64,000 bases of DNA from Diprion similis (Eukaryota > Arthropoda > Insecta > Hymenoptera > Diprionidae). A model generated the notes under the pieces. It ran no database searches. It was not told the DNA's origin and worked only from the letters and a program-made list of their open reading frames with translations. The stretch lies in NCBI RefSeq assembly GCF_021155765.1, contig NC_060112.1, forward strand, positions 8,370,001-8,434,000. Direction: 5' to 3'. The position numbers and the translations under genes are program-made. This document shows, one piece after another, positions 62,901 through 64,000 of this stretch. The first letter of the stretch is position 1, and each line of letters starts with the position of its first letter.

Positions 62901-64000
62901 TAGCATTAAAATTAGGCCACTTTTCTACCCCCGAACAATTCTAGTACATCTGGTTCTCAAAATTTCGCAGTTTATAATTCAGTATGGTTCTGAAATACAG
63001 TATATCTATTTACACTTGAATTCAAGAAAGGATAATGAAAACTCATATTTCGAGCATAAAATACACAACAGATCTCTTTTATTAAAGCATTCCACACATT
63101 AAGCTGCCAACATAATCAAATTTAATCAAGAATGAAGAATGGCCCAATGGATGAAACTACACATCAGAAGCTCTATACATATACTTGTAAAAAGCAAATA
63201 GACACCCTTAGAAGTTTCAACAGCCCTGCGTGATCCGGAGGTCAGAACTCTCCAAATTAACAAATTAGTGTGTGTGTGTGCCAGTATTATTCAGTAATAT
63301 TTCGTTACCGAACCGTTCCACCGTACTGACTGATGACCGGCGATCGCTATTTTATACTCGTAGATAACATTCACTTAATGAATTATAGTAATTTCTGGTA
63401 ATTGTAAATTTTTGAGGTCCTAATTATGAGGAAGAAACGCCAAATAAATTATTCTGAAATAAGGAGTGTTTCAGCTCAAAAGAGCGGAAAAAACTACGGC
63501 AAATCAATTTTGATTTCTACAAAACATTGAGTGTGACTATGAAAAATGATAGAATAGGCTGGTACCGATCGCGCTCCAACAGCTGTGCCGAAACACATCT
63601 TTCTACCATAAACGTAAACCCACGTTAGTTTGGAGTGTCTTTTTCCTTAAAATATCATAATTTTAATTAATGAAGAAAGAATCATTTGATTGAATTCTCG
63701 TTGACCCCCGTTATTGTAGCAAACGCAATTGAGTTTTCGAAGAAGCGCCGAACTGTATTGCCATCAATGGTACTGCCGAATCCAGGCTTTGGATAATTGA
63801 CGATTAGTCCTGATTCCGTACGGAAGCCTTTTTTAACAACCCTTTTTTGTGACGTACATAGGGACTAACGTTTTTTTTTTTTTAACCATTATGTATAGGC
63901 CGGGGCTAACGTTTTTTTTTTTTTAAACCATTAGGTAAGGCCGGGACTAACGTTATTCCGATTTTGTGGAGACGAACACATCCGGTCAGCCGTCTTATTC
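56970..64000. other. Seven-kilobase gene-poor region
   Basis: After the 3' UTR and AATAAA (57643-57648) of the long DOC-1 domain gene I see no exon I can support. Features are a weak inverted repeat (60526-60539 with 60803-60816, TTGTCTTCGAGTTT), scattered GTCAGGGAA-like motifs near 60030 and 60395-60445, a short (TG)6 tract at 63269-63280 and the tandem repeat at 63861-63952. A frame near 61280 encodes a hydrophobic stretch (MAILLLLLSVTLET) but ends after about 70 codons without family resemblance. Confidence 0.5.
63861..63952. repeat. 41-bp tandem repeat with T-runs (about 2.2 copies)
   Basis: GGGACTAACG plus a T12-14 run and AACCATTA recurs at 63861, 63902 and 63943 (period 41). The second copy has GGGGCTAACG and the third is cut short. 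It may continue past related sequence beyond the window, but the last 50 bases do not. Confidence 0.8.

Noticed and set aside
18603-64000. tRNA or rRNA genes
   Set aside because: No stretch showed a convincing tRNA cloverleaf with A and B boxes or rRNA-like sequence by eye; a covariance-model scan was not possible here.

Overview
This is eukaryotic nuclear DNA, most likely from an insect; a hymenopteran is my guess, but the sequence does not prove it. It is AT-rich, its genes are split by GT-AG introns (many short), and the proteins are metazoan: a spliceosomal SR-like protein, a Fanconi anaemia protein, an intraflagellar transport protein, a lysosomal chloride transporter and two DOC-1 domain proteins. 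There are no bacterial operons, no CRISPR array, and no tRNA or rRNA gene that I could recognise.

Region 1 (1-18602) is one head-to-tail satellite array of a 312-bp monomer, about 59.6 copies, running off the left edge. Variants recur in a 20-monomer higher-order repeat (HOR) of 6242 bp. Copy 1 lacks nine monomers, copy 2 is complete, and copy 3 is nearly identical to copy 2 over about 5.1 kb. Monomers become irregular and more diverged towards the right edge, where the array stops mid-monomer.

Region 2 (18603-41435) has gene-poor flank with a nested foldback element, then SNRNP27 (+, 3 exons, 154 aa), converging on FANCI (-, about 21 exons, about 1400 aa), then IFT46 (-, 4 exons, 341 aa). 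A foldback element of about 360 bp lies between FANCI and IFT46.

Region 3 (41436-49862) is a complete 12-exon CLCN7/ClC-7 gene (+, 805 aa) arranged head-to-head with IFT46.

Region 4 (53295-56969) holds two intronless, same-strand paralogues that join a basic N-terminal motif to a C-terminal CDK2AP/DOC-1 domain. The second has gained a long central six-residue repeat (K-M-x-E-I-A type). This pair and the satellite HOR are the most unusual content.

The rest (56970-64000) is AT-rich DNA with small repeats and no gene I can support. The genes are unrelated housekeeping functions (splicing, DNA crosslink repair, cilia, lysosomal ion exchange, probable chromatin regulation), as expected for a eukaryotic neighbourhood. 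Exon boundaries were placed by hand from splice signals, reading phase and remembered family similarity.
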